The notes beneath the pieces were generated by a model. The model made no database searches. It was not told the DNA's origin and saw only the letters and a list, made by a program, of their open reading frames with translations. Below are positions 1 to 11,095 of a DNA stretch of 64,000 nucleotides, piece by piece (the first letter of the stretch is position 1; every line of letters starts with the position of its first letter). Both the position numbers and the translations under genes were made by a program. The stretch comes from Rheum nobile (lineage: Eukaryota > Streptophyta > Magnoliopsida > Caryophyllales > Polygonaceae): contig WOAB01000152.1 in NCBI GenBank assembly GCA_027886185.1, positions 1,195,001 to 1,259,000 of the forward strand, written 5' to 3'.

Positions 1-195
1 CCCGATGACCCTTAGCAAAGGAGGAAGTTGTAGGTCCATGCAACTCGATTCTACATGAAAGGTGGCATATTATACAAGAAAGGGTACATGATGGCACAAC
101 TCAAATTCATGAACCTCATGGAGGGAAATAACCTGATGCTCGAGTTCCATGGGGGGCTATGCGGAGGACACGCCGGGTGGCGATCCCTAGTATAC
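1..195 (+). pseudogene. Tat-type Ty3/gypsy integrase, first part, interrupted by a later insertion
   Basis: Reading from base 1, this stretch encodes the RNase H-to-integrase linker and the histidine half of the integrase zinc-binding domain. The motif FHGGLCGGHAGWRSLVY (about 145-195) supplies the two His ligands; the two Cys ligands lie beyond the insertion at about 11.15 kb (TCEACQ). Two in-frame TAG codons (13-15 and 31-33) show it is dead. The frame runs exactly to the TATAC target site at 191-195 and resumes at 11096 after the inserted element. The pattern is that of Tat-lineage elements (Retand/Ogre relatives). The rest of pol, gag and the 5' LTR lie left of the window. Confidence 0.82.
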
Positions 196-727
196 TGTGA
201 TACCCCGTATTTTTGTAAGCTATTTCTGGAGTTCCGGGATTTTTCCCGAGTACCCGTTATATACGTCGGATTTAATTCAGAGAGTTTAAGACGTTCGGTA
301 ATGCTCTCTGTATCTGTAATATTTTTCTCAGTGAAATAAAATACAGACGACGTGCTTTGGATTTTAATACTCGTTTGCGTACGATAATTTTATCCCGGGT
401 TAAAGTTGTTGTCGTTCAAAACCCGAATGGGCGCGAAGCCACAGGGGCGGCGACCGCCGCATTTATGGCGGCGCCCGCCGTCGCCAGGCTCGAGGACTGG
501 CGTAGTCGTCTTCCTAGCTGGGCGCCAGGCCTAGTGGCGGCGACCGCCGTGCAGTACGGCGCCCGCTGTAATTCACCGCCGTAGGCAATTTGTGAGGCGG
601 CGACCCTTGCTCTCTGCGGCGCCCGCCGTCGTTGTCCGGAGGTCCTTGCTCGAAGGTCGCCGGCGTGGCTCTGGCAGCGCCGGAGTAGCTCTTCGTAGGG
701 CCATCATTGTGTTTCCTGACATTTGGC

Positions 728-736
728 TATAAAAGG
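728..736 (+). promoter_or_regulatory. TATA box of the 5' LTR (TATAAAAGG)
   Basis: TATAAAAGG follows the GC-rich block and precedes a pyrimidine-rich, gene-like leader. The same box is at 9369-9377 in the 3' LTR. This is the expected pol II promoter marking the U3/R boundary. Confidence 0.7.
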
Positions 737-973
737 AGGTGTTTGGGAGGGGTTTTTGAGCTCAATGCACAGCCCAAGCTCTCCCAAATTCTTGCCTCAT
801 CGGAGTTGTGCCTCGCCGTATTTCTGAAGCTTTCGCCTGAGGTCGTTTGGTGGTGTTTCCAGAGTGCCTTTGTGAAGCTTTTGGTAGCCTTGGAGGTTAG
901 AAACCAAAGCAAGTCGAAGGAGGCCGAGTCGCTCGTGTTTTGGGTGAGTTTTCTCGCCGCTTCTGTCGTCTGA

Positions 974-1057
974 GTTCTTCACGGCGACCGCCGTGTTCTT
1001 CACGGCGACCGCCGTGTTCTTCACGGCGCCCGCCGTGTTCTTCACGGCGCCCGCCGT
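974..1057 (+). repeat. 21-bp GC-rich minisatellite in the LTR, four units
   Basis: Four head-to-tail 21-bp units, each beginning GTTCTTCACGGCG and containing GGCGACCGCC or GGCGCCCGCC, both near-palindromic. The 3' LTR has only two units (9615-9656). Related GGCGACCGCC words recur through 445-620 and 1065-1100. Confidence 0.9.
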
Positions 1058-2720
1058 GATGAACTGCGGTGACCGCCGCCAAGAACGGCGACCGCCGCCA
1101 GTGTCCAGAATGCCTTTTTGGGCTTTTGCCTTTGGTGGTCGTCGTTGTGGCATCGTTCCTTTCGTTTTCTTTCATCGTTTTTAGATTCGTACTGTGGTTA
1201 TGTCGGATCTAACTTAGGGTTCCTTTTATGGGTCGATTCGAAGGTCGTTGTGCTGTCGGAACTATACCCGTGTCGAGCCCGAATCCCATCGTTGTCGTTA
1301 GGCTTTTCTGCGGATTAAGGCAAGTTGTGGTTCGCTCTTGCTCATTGTTTCCATATTTACATTGATTATCAGTTATTTCAATTGATTAATTAATTTGGAA
1401 CGATTATTACTGTGTTCTTCTGGAAGTGATTTATAAACTGTTTTGAAAATCATATAATAGGTTGTATATCTGTTAGAGCAACGCTAATATATGTGATCGC
1501 CTTTCGGGCCTTTATGTGGATTTATTCTATAACTGTGATTGTGCTGTATCTGTGTGGTTAGCACTGTTAGTTAGGAATGTGCTCGGACTTCGTCCGGTCG
1601 TTTATTTATAATCTGGTATCGGGGTGGCTCGTCTCCACCTGGTACTATTCTAAGATCATGATCGGTCTCTTTCACAAGTGTGTAGAGGCAGGACACTTAG
1701 CTAGTGTCACAAACCTTCCGGTGTGCGTCACTCTCGACGAAACGTATACTAAGATGTGTCGTCCCAATGGTGGGGTACACATGTAAAAGTCTAATAACGT
1801 GATGTGTGTTTGAAATATAAATCAGATAAGTGCTACTCGACGCACATAATAAGTAAACCTTCGGCGAGTAGTGCAGCTAAGTTATAGTGCAGCTAGGAAA
1901 ACTCGTCTCGACTTTGATCATAGTACGTTCTCTTTCCAATCTGGATTCGTTGTATACGGTGAGGTTGGTCGTGAACCGAAGCATCTCAGTCAGCTTTTAA
2001 ATCATTGTTGTATGATTCTTTAAACTTTCCAGATTTGTCATAATTCCTTAAAGACTCACTTCCGTTGGAGTCTTCCTTTGAGTTGATTTCTGTAATGATT
2101 CAGTCTTCCAGAGTCTTCTCTTGTGCATACCTCTTGTTATTATTCCGTAGAAGTATGAAGGTTGATTATCGTTATCGTTTATCATTCGAGAAACGATAAG
2201 TCTAACCTAATACAACTACATCGAACCTTCTGCTTTGTACCCTTGCTAGTCTATTCAAGTAGACTAACCCATGAACTTTGTTCTCCGCATGTGGGCTGGT
2301 GTCATCCGTTCGATTCGGCACATCAGATAGAAAGTAGCTCAGAAGAATAGAAGGACTATGGAGTCGACGGTGGTTTTCGAATGTTTGAGTTATTTCGTTA
2401 ATCAGGTTGAGATCTTTTGGGCAATGACTTTGGTTATAATGTGTTTTGTAAGACTTTTGTTGTACCCTACTTTATAACACTTCCGCTGTATTTGGTTTAA
2501 ACTTTGTGTTAGCCTATTCAGGATTGGGTTGTAATCCCGTAACTCATGTTTCTTTGACAATGTTATGTTTTGGAATTGAATGCTTTGATCATTATGTATC
2601 ATTTGTATTTCATAAATTGTATTTAAATGGTAAAGCCTTGGGTGATCTCGGTAAGGAACACTAGGGTCACTGGCGGTAATACCTTTCCAAAAGGGTTAAG
2701 TTTTGGGGGTGTTACAGTTG

Positions 2721-2733
2721 TGGTATCAGAGCC
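2721..2733 (+). promoter_or_regulatory. Primer binding site, tRNA-iMet type
   Basis: TGGTATCAGAGCC lies four bases after the 5' LTR and matches the complement of the 3' end of plant initiator tRNA-Met, the usual primer of chromoviruses. Confidence 0.9.
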
Positions 2734-2876
2734 AAAGGTTTTAAAACGGGTTTGGGATTTTTATATCATTTATCCGTTTTTGAAAATACGTTAAAAGGGC
2801 TCAAAATTTTCAAAGTAAAAAGAATTTCAAAACACCGTTCATAGTCGTGTTTTCTATATAGTCTGATGTAGTAAGC

Positions 2877-3801
2877 TTGCTTCTATGTCTAGAAAGACTA
2901 ACTCCTTCCTTGTTATCCTGTAAGATGGGTGAGTGTTTTTCTCTTGATAGGGGGTCAGAGGACGGCAAAACGGACCCGCCGTCTCCAGGCAGGCTAGATT
3001 TTCCGATCCCTCAACGATGTTTCGAGGTTGGAGGCCCGAGTAGCCCGCCCGAAGACATCAAGTATGTGATTCCCGAGTTTGTTGTCCTTACGCCTAGGGA
3101 TGCAGTGGTCACTATAGCTGCACCTGTAGAGCCACTCAGGGAGGAAGCAGTGCAGGAAGTGGGTGAGTCGTCTAGATACGCCTTAGGGCATTACGATGAC
3201 GATTACCAGATCGAGATTGATCCCGAGGATGAGGATCCCATCGAAGATGATCCTAAGGAGGACCCCGAGATGGACCTGGAAGAGCAGAGCCAGGAGCCAG
3301 ACAACTTGAGGCACTTGCTGGTGGACAGTCAGGAGCCGGGGGTGCAGTTTATTCCCCCCAGTCCAGAACTATCACCAGTGTCGGCTTATGCACTCATGAC
3401 TGATGCTGGTTGGAAGGCACTGTACACTGAGCACGGTATTGGGAGGAGTGGCCCGACCATGATCTATGAGGACTATCCGTCTACTCCGCCTCGGAGGAGG
3501 AGGAGATCAGAGGCTGAGTTGAGAGAGATCCTTCGCCAGAGCGAAATGAGCTCTCATATGGAGCAGCAGCAGCAGATGGATCAGGCGATCGCTAGTGCTC
3601 AGAGGAGGGCTGGGATAGAAGGACCTCTTACGGACGATTTTTTTCTTTTCCACGACTGAGGTTGGGTCTGAGTCACCAGAGCCATGTGACCCAGGACCGA
3701 GCAGGGTGTGAAACCCATCGCCAGAGCTCAATGGTGAGCCTAGTCCGAAGAGACCTTGCACGAGTAGCCAGTCTTATAGGAGACGTTTTGGAATGCCTTG
3801 A
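2877..3801 (+). pseudogene. Extra acidic ORF upstream of gag in the Tekay-like element
   Basis: An open frame of 260 codons (2877-3659) lies between the primer site and gag, where most Tekay-type elements have only leader. The more likely start is the Met at 2925 (MGECFSLD). The middle is very acidic (about residues 105-150, rich in Asp/Glu/Pro), followed by a basic RRRRR patch near residue 210 and a Gln-rich stretch. The frame breaks in a T-run at about 3640. Another frame continues Ser/Pro-rich with a basic tail (PSPKRPC, YRRRFGMP) to a TGA at about 3801, with one internal TGA near 3709. I do not recognise a domain. It could be an element-specific accessory protein; its function is unknown. 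Confidence 0.5.
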
Positions 3802-4081
3802 TGAGGATTGGCGTTGCCTATCGTAGTAGTTTCCTTTCTTAGTATTTCAGTATGTACTTTGTGTAATATTTCAGTATTGCGACAAGTACTCTGTGAAACA
3901 CTTTTATCTTCGAGCAATTTTATTGTCCTAACGCTCGGATGATAGACTTATGTGTATCTTGTGTAACAGTTCCAGTTCATCTATAAAATACCTAGTTGAT
4001 CTATTCTGAGTAATTTTACTACATTAAGCATGTTTGAATGATATTAATGTATAAATAACTTGGAATTTGATCGGTAAACAG

Positions 4082-5300
4082 ATGGTGAACACAAGGAACA
4101 CGGTTCGAGCTGGTGTTGGGACTAGTCAGGGTCCCAGACCAATCATAAGAGATGTTGGCCAAGGTGAGCATGTATCTGAATCCCATAATCAATCCAGGGG
4201 CAATGATCAGGATCAGAGTAATGCACCAGTGGTGTTTGATGCTGCAGCAGTGGAGACAATTCGAGGAATTGTCATGCAAGCTATCGTTGATACTATGCGA
4301 CCAAATGTGCCGCAGGCACAAGGCGTGCCGATTCCCCCACCGGTTCCTAGATTTGAGGAGCCAAGATACCATGATGTCCAGGAGAATGCAGTCAGGACTA
4401 GGGGCAACTATGGTCGTGCTCTGAAGACCATCAGTTCTATGAGGCCTGACAGCTACAACGGAAAAAGGAGAGCCAGTCAAGGTGACCCATTGGTTCTCTC
4501 ACATGGAACGGCTGTTCCGTAATGTGGACTGTACTGAGGCTGAAAAGGTCCACATAGCTTCTCTGCAGCTGAAAGAGGATGCTAGTGAATGGTGGAAGGG
4601 TACAGGCTTAGCTGATAGCCCTATATTGACATGGTCGATGTTTAAGACCAAAATGATTGACCGTTTCTTCTCTCGTGCTATGAGAGAGGAGAAACAGAAG
4701 GAGTTTATGTACCCCAAGACTGATGGATTGAAGGTAGCTGAGCTGGCAACCAAGTTCAATCATCTTCTGCAGTACGCCCCAGCTGAGCTAACCAGCGAGA
4801 CACAAAAGATCTGGTACTTCCACGAGTGGATGAGTCCAGATATCAAGCCGTTGATGGTGCACCACACATGCTCTACTTTGGAGCAGTATGTGGATGTTGC
4901 CTATAAGCTGGAAGTGACTCTGGAGGAGTCAACGAAGAGACGCATCCGACAGAGGTCGATGTAGAATCAGAATCAGAATCAGGGTGGTGGATTCAAGCGA
5001 CCTGCGCCACCGTCTAGCTTTGCCAAGTCTGGACGAGCAAAGACGGACATGACTCACGGAGGGTCAACGCAGCAGTCCAGTCAGAGCAGAAGTTCAGTTT
5101 AGTGTTATAACTGTGGTATTGTTGGGCACAAGAGCAATGAGTGTCTAAAGGAGAAGAGATCGTGCTTTGGGTGTGGACGTGATGGTCATCTGCAGAAGTT
5201 CTGCAAGCAGGGGAAGCAGAAGGGAGTAGAGTCGCAACAAGGGTTAGTTCATCAGAGCAACCGACCTAGGTTCAAGCCTGCCGAGACTCCTAGCCCGTAA
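4082..5300 (+). pseudogene. gag of the Tekay-like element (capsid-like domain and two zinc knuckles), broken
   Basis: Starts at MVNTRNTVRAG (4082). The retrotransposon gag domain follows, recognisable from WFSHMERLFRN, ASEWWKG and FKTKMIDRFF (about 4485-4700). Two CCHC zinc knuckles are present: CYNCGIVGHKSNEC (5103-5144) and CFGCGRDGHLQKFC (5163-5204), which would bind genomic RNA. A frameshift at about 4460-4480 splits the N-terminal 130 residues from the capsid domain. In-frame TAG codons at 4962-4964 and 5100-5102, and TAA at 5298-5300, interrupt the rest. The frame after the shift is that of pol, so gag and pol were one polyprotein, as usual for chromoviruses. Confidence 0.9.
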
Positions 5301-8300
5301 GTTCAGACGACTGCTTAGAACAGGGGAAAGGCCCCAGGTGTTTCTGGAAGTCAGGGTCAATGCTTATACGAGATGCGTGAAGCAGATAGACCCAACGCTC
5401 CGACTGCTCAAGGTACTTTATACCTTCACTCTACTTCGGTATGCATTCTGTTTGATTCTGGTGCTACGCATTCCTTTATTTTGAATAGCTGTGTTAGCAA
5501 GTTAGACTTAGTGTGCAACGATTCGTGCGACCCTTTCGTCGTTAGTCTTCCTAATGGAGAACGTTTGGTGGGAACCAAGCATCTGTCCTACTTTCCGATT
5601 ACCATTCAGGGTAAGGAGTTTGAGGCAGATCCGATCCGTATAGCCATGGCACCATACGACATCATTCTTGGTATGGATTGGCTGACGCGTCATAAGGCGG
5701 TGATCGACTTCAGTTCAAGAACAGTGATGGTGACATCTAAGGGCTAGTTCGTGTGCAAGTTCAAGGGCCGGAATGACGCTGATAACGGCAAGCTGATCAA
5801 CGCGATGGCTGCGTTTAAGCTACTATGACAAGGTTGTGTCGGGTACCTCTGCTACTTGGATTCGCCCGCGAAAGATGGACCTGCGATTCTTGATATTCCA
5901 GTGGTTAGAGAGTTCTCGGATGTCTTTCTAGAGGAGGTTCCTGGATTACCTCTGAACCGTGATGTGGAGTTTTCCATTGCTCTTGAGCCTGGTACTGCGC
6001 CAATCTCTAAGGCACCGTATCGGATGGCTCCTGCAGAGATGCAAGAGTTGAAGAGTCAACTTGAAGATCTTCTCGACAAGGGTTATATCAGGCCGAGTGC
6101 ATCGCTGTGGGGTGCTCCGGTTTTGTTTGTCAAAAAGAAGGACGGATCGTTTCGACTTTGCATCGACTATCGAGAGTTGAACAAAGTGACGATCAAGAAC
6201 AAATACCCATTGCCGAGGATTGACGACTTGTTGGACCAGTTGCAGGGAGAAAAGGTTTTCTCCAAGATCGACCTGAGATCTGGATATCATCAACTCAGAA
6301 TTCGTGAGCAGGACATTCCTAGAACTGCATTTAGGACCAGATATGGTCATTACGAGTTCGTAGTGATGCCTTTTGGGCTTACAAATGCTCCAGCTGTCTT
6401 TATGGATCTGATGAATCGATGTTTTCACCAGTACTTGGACAAGTTCGTAGTGGTCTTTATAGATGACATTCTGATCTACTCTCCGAGTGAACAAGTCCAC
6501 GAGGAACATCTGTGGATTGCTTTGTCAGTCCTTAGACAACAACAGCTTTATCCTAAACTGTCCAAGTGTGAATTCTGGTAGAAGGAGATGGCTTTCTTAG
6601 GCCACGTGATCAATAAGAATGGGGTTATGGTTGATCCCCAGAAGATCGAAGCTGTGGCAAATTGGACACAGCACCAGAACGTGAAGGAGGTGCGCAACTT
6701 TCTTAGGCTTGCCGGGTATTACAGATGGTTCGTGGAGGGGTTTTCGAAGACCGCTCTACCTATGACCAATCTACTCCGCAAGGTTCATAAGAAGTTTGTC
6801 TGGAATGACAAGTGCGAGGCCAGTTTCCAGGAGTTGAAGCGACGGCTGACCTCGGCACCCGTGTTAGCACTCCCAGAGGGGAACGACGATTATGTGGTCT
6901 ATAGTGATGCTTCAAAGTGTGGTCTTGGTTGTGTTTTAATGCAGAAGGGCAGAGTCATTGCTTATGCATCCAGGCAACTCAAGAAGTACGAAGAAAACTA
7001 TCTGACACATGATCTTGAGCTAGCAGCGGTTGTCTTTGCGCTGAAGATTTGGAGGCATTACCTCTACGGTATAAGATGCCAAGTCTTCACTGACCACAAA
7101 AGTCTCAAGTATATATTTACTCAAAAGGAGCTGAATATGAGACAACGCCGCTGCCTAGAGTTGCTCAAGGACTACGACATCGAGTTATTGTACCATCCGG
7201 GCAAGGCTAATGTGGTAGCTGATGCATTGAGCCGGAAGACAACGCACGAGAGGGTAGTTGCTTTACTTACTGCTCAGACCAAGCTGAACCGAGAGTCATG
7301 CGACATTGAAGTTCTATATGATCAGCGTAGATGTTTCCTGAGTATACTAGAAATTCAGGCTATACTACTGGATCAGATCAAGGAAAAGCAAGTTGATGAC
7401 GTCGTCTTGGTGAAGCTAAGCAGTAAAGTGATGGATGGGAAAGCTCCCAGTTTTGTGATTCAGGATGACGGATCACTTTGGTTTCAAGACCGAATCCGTG
7501 TGCCAGACGCAGAAGGCCTTCGTCAGTTGGTGATGAGAGAAGCTCATTCATCTGCTTATTCTGTGCATCTTGGCTCTAGCAAGATGTACAAGGATCTCAA
7601 GAAGAAGTTTTGGTGGCCAAACATGAAGTGGGACGTGGCAGACTTCGTGGCAAAGTGCTTGACTTGCCAGAAGGTCAAGATTGAACACCGCAGGCCAGGT
7701 GGTGAGTTGCTACCTCTCCTTGTGCCAGAATGGAAATGGGAAGATATTGCCATGGACTTCGTCACGGGGCTACCGAAGACTCGAAGTCAGAAAGATGCTA
7801 TCTGGGTAATTGTGGATAGGCTTACGAAGAGTGCTCATTTCATAGCCATTAAGACCACTTGGGAAGCCCAGAAGTTAGCAGAGGTCTACCAGAAAGAGAT
7901 TGTCCATTTACATGGTATCCCTAAAACCATCGTATCGGATCAAGATGGTCGTTTCATGTCAAGGTTCTGGCAAGAACTTCATAAGGCTATGGGGACCGAG
8001 TTAAGGTTCAGCACAGCGTTTCATCCTCAGACAGATGGTCAGTCTGAAAGGACCATCCAGACTCTGGAGGATATGCTCAGAGCTTGTGTACTCGATCGTC
8101 CGACTAGCTGGGAGGACAGCTTGAGTCTGATTGAGTTCACCTACAACAACAGCTGGCATGCTACGATCAAGATGGCTCTGTTCGAAGCTTTGTATGGTCG
8201 CCGATGCAGATCTCCGATTTGTTGGACGATAACGCCGATAAGATTCTGCTTGGGTCAGAGTTAGTCGAGAGGACAGCTTCTGACATTGCCTTGATTCAAC

Positions 8301-8842
8301 AAAGGATGTTGACCGCTCAGAGTCGACAGAAGTCGTATGCAGACAAGAAGCGTAGGAATGTCGAGTTCGAGGTCGGTGACAAGGTGTTTGTCAAGGTGTC
8401 ACCCTCGAAGGGAGTTTTCAGGTTTGGTAAGCATGGGAAGCTTAACCCTCGCTACGTGGGACCATTCGAGATTCTGGATAGAGTGGGATCTCTAGCGTAC
8501 CGCTTGGCATTGCCGCCATCGGCTCATCCAGTGCATAATGTGTTACACGTCTCTTTGCTCAGGAAGTATGTGCCAGATGAGTCTCATGTGCTGAGTTATG
8601 AGGACATCGAGATTCAAGCTAATGGTACTTATGAGGAGATGCTCGTGCGCATTTTGGAGCGTCGTGAGAAGCAGCTGCGTAGCAAGATCGTACCATTGGT
8701 ACGGATTCAGTGGTCCAAGTCTGGATCGGAGGAATTTACTTGGGAAACGTGGGAAACCGAGTCAGATATGCTCAGGCGTTTTCCCGAGTTATTCTCGACA
8801 AGTTTCGGGGTCGAAACTTCTTTTAAGGGGGAGGAGATGTGA
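5301..8842 (+). pseudogene. pol of the Tekay-like element: protease, RT, RNase H, integrase, chromodomain
   Basis: Domains in order: aspartic protease (DSGATHSFI at about 5454); reverse transcriptase with LRSGYHQ and active site FIDD (6456-6467); RNase H with SDAS (about 6903), HDLELAA, FTDHKSLKY and ADALSR; integrase with an HHCC finger (about 7545-7670) and D, D, E residues (MDF at 7752, SDQDG at about 7938, QSERT with Glu 8046-8048); and a C-terminal chromodomain (about 8690-8800, FTWETWETESDM) that would target insertion to heterochromatin. In-frame stops are TAG 5745-5747, TGA about 5826 and TAG 6579-6581. A frameshift at about 8222 separates the integrase core from the C-terminal part. 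The final TGA (8840-8842) lies in the first bases of the 3' LTR, so the LTR supplies the stop codon. Confidence 0.95.
8825..8837 (+). promoter_or_regulatory. Polypurine tract before the 3' LTR
   Basis: AAGGGGGAGGAGA sits immediately before TGTGATACCCC. It is the plus-strand primer for reverse transcription and also encodes the last residues of pol. Confidence 0.9.
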
Positions 8843-11090
8843 TACCCCGTATTTTTGTAAGCTATTTCTGGAGTTCCGGGAGTTTTCCCGAGTACCCGTT
8901 ATGTACGTCGGATTTAATTCAGAGAGTTTAAGACGTTCGGTAATGCTCTTATATCTGTAATATTTTTCTCAGTGAAATAAAATACAGACGACGTGCTTTG
9001 GATTTTAATACTCGTTCGCGTATGATAATTTTATCCCGGGTTAAAGTTGTTATCGTTCAAAACCCGAATGGGCGCGAAGCCACAGGGGCGGCGACCGCCG
9101 CATTTATGACGGCGCCCGCCGTCTCCAGGCTCGAGGACTGGCGTAGTCGTCTTCCTAGCTGGGCGCTAGGCCTAGTGGCGGCGACCGCCGTGCAGTACGG
9201 CACCCGCCGTAATTCGCCGCCGTAGGCAATTTGTGAGGCGGCGACCCTTGCTCTCCGCGGCACCCGCCATCGTTGTCCGGAGGTCCTTGCCCGAAGGTCA
9301 CCGGCGTGGCTCTAGCAGCGCAGGAGTAGCTCTTCGTAGGGCCATCATTGTGTTTCCTGGCATTTGTCTATAAAAGGAGGTGTTTGGGAGGGGTTTTTGA
9401 GCTCAATCCACAGCCCAAGCTCTCCCAAATTCTTGCCTCATCGGAGTTGTGCCTCACCGGATTTCTGAAGCTTTTGCCGGAGGTCGTTTGGTGGTGTTTC
9501 CAGAGTGCCTTTGTGAAGCTTTTGGTAGCCTTGGAGGTTAGAAACCAAAGCAAGTCGAAGGAGGCCGAGTCGCTCGTGTTTTGGGTGAGTTTTCTCGCCG
9601 CTTCTGTCGTCTGAGTTCTTCACGGCGACGGCCGTGTTCTTCACGGCGCCTGCCGTGATGAACTGCGGCGATCGCCGCTAAGAACGGCGACCGCCGCCAG
9701 TGTCCAGAATGCCTTTTTGGGCTTTTGGCTTTGGTGGTCGTCGTTGTGGCGTCATTCCTTTCGTTTTCTTTCGTCGTTTTTAGATTCGTACTATGGTTAT
9801 GTCGGATCTAACTTAGGGTTCCTTTTATGGGTCGATTCGAAGGTCGTTGTGCTGTCGAAACTATACCCGTGTCGAGCCCGGAATCCCGCCGTTGTCGTTA
9901 GGCTTTTCTGCGGATTAAGGCAAGTGGCGGTTCGCTCTTGCTCATCGTTTCCATATTTACATTGATTATCAGTTATTTCAATTGATTAATTATTTTGGAA
10001 CGATTATTACTGTGTTCTTCTGGAAGTGATTTATAAACTATTTTGAAAATCATATAATAGGTTGTATATCTGTTAGAACAGCGCTATTATCTGTGATCGC
10101 CTTTCGGGCCTTTATGTGGATTTATTCTGTAACTGTGATTGTGCTATATCTGTGTGGTTAGCACTGTTAGTTAGGAATGTACTCGGACTTCGTCCGGTCG
10201 TTTCTTTATAATCTGGTATCGGGGTGGCTCGTCTCCACCTGGTACTATTCTAAGATCATGATCGGTCTCTTTCACAAGTGTGTAGAGGCAGGACACTTAG
10301 CTGGTGTCACAAACCTTCCGGTGTGTGTTACTCTCGACGAAATGTATACTAAGATGTGTCGTCCCAATGGTGGGGTACACATGTAAAAGTCTAATAACGT
10401 GATGTGTGTTTGAAATATAAATCAGATAAGTGCTACTCGACGCACATAATAAATAAACCTTTGGCAAGTAGTGCAGCTAAGTTATAGTGCAGCTAGGAAA
10501 ACTCGTCTCGACTTTGATCATAGTACGTTCTCTTTCCAATCTGGATTCGCTGTATGCGGTGAGGTTGGTCGTGAACCGAAGCATCTCAGTCACCTTTTAA
10601 ATCATTGTTGTATGATTCTTTAAACTTTCCAGATTTGTCATAATTCCTTAAAGACTCACTTCCGTTAGAGTCTTCCTTTGAGTTGATTTCTGTAATGATT
10701 CAGTCTTCTAGAGTCTTCTCTTGTGCATACCTATGGAGTCGATGGTGGTTTTCAAATGTTTGAGTTATTTCGTTAATCAGGTTGAGATCTTTGGGCAATG
10801 ACTTTGGTTATAATGTGTTTTGTAAGACTTTCGTTGTACCCTACTTTATAAGACTTCCGTTGTATTTGGTTTAAACTTTGTGTTAGCCTATTCGGGATTG
10901 GGTTGTAATCTCGTAACTCATGTTTCTTTGACAATGTTATGTTTTGGAATTGAATGCTTTGATCATTATGTATCATTTGTATTTCATAAATTGTATTTAA
11001 ATGGTAAAGCCTTGGGTGATCTCGGTAAGGAACACTAGGGTCACTGGCGGTAATACATTTCCAAAAGGGTTAAGTTTTGGGGGTGTTACA
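8838..11090 (+). repeat. 3' LTR of the Tekay-like element (2253 bp)
   Basis: Partner of 196-2716. It ends GGGTGTTACA at 11090, followed by the TATAC duplication at 11091-11095. It lacks a 225-bp segment present in the 5' LTR (junction near 10732, with a 2-bp CT shared at both ends) and has two rather than four 21-bp GC-rich units (9615-9656). TATA box at 9369-9377. Confidence 0.95.
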
Positions 11091-11095
11091 TATAC

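Larger units (their letters stand above)
196..2716 (+). repeat. 5' LTR of the Tekay-like element (2521 bp)
   Basis: Direct repeat of 8838-11090. It starts TGTGATACCCC and ends GGGGGTGTTACA just before the primer binding site. It contains a TATA box near 728, a GC-rich block (about 430-700) full of GGCGACCGCC-type palindromes, and four tandem 21-bp units at 974-1057. It is 268 bp longer than the 3' LTR. Most of the difference is one 225-bp segment (about 2133-2357) absent from the partner, plus two extra 21-bp units. Small ORFs here are not conserved between the LTRs and are not annotated. Confidence 0.95.
196..11090 (+). mobile_element. Complete Ty3/gypsy chromovirus (Tekay/Del-like) LTR retrotransposon
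   Basis: A full element of about 10.9 kb. The LTRs start TGTGATACCCC and end GGGTGTTACA. TATAC at 191-195 and again at 11091-11095 forms a perfect 5-bp target duplication. A tRNA-Met primer site follows the 5' LTR and a polypurine tract precedes the 3' LTR. Order of parts: 5' LTR, extra acidic ORF, gag, protease, reverse transcriptase, RNase H, integrase, chromodomain, 3' LTR. The chromodomain and gag-pol in one frame point to the Tekay/Del lineage. A gag frameshift, several in-frame stops and an integrase frameshift make it non-autonomous now. The LTRs differ at roughly 4% of positions over the first 530 bp by hand count, so the insertion is not very recent. Confidence 0.93.

Noticed and set aside
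974..1057. Regularly spaced GC-rich repeats resembling a small CRISPR-like array
   Set aside because: Units are directly tandem without spacers and lie in a plant LTR; this is a minisatellite.
5946..6509. 187-codon minus-strand ORF opposite the RT domain
   Set aside because: Shadow of the conserved RT frame on the plus strand.
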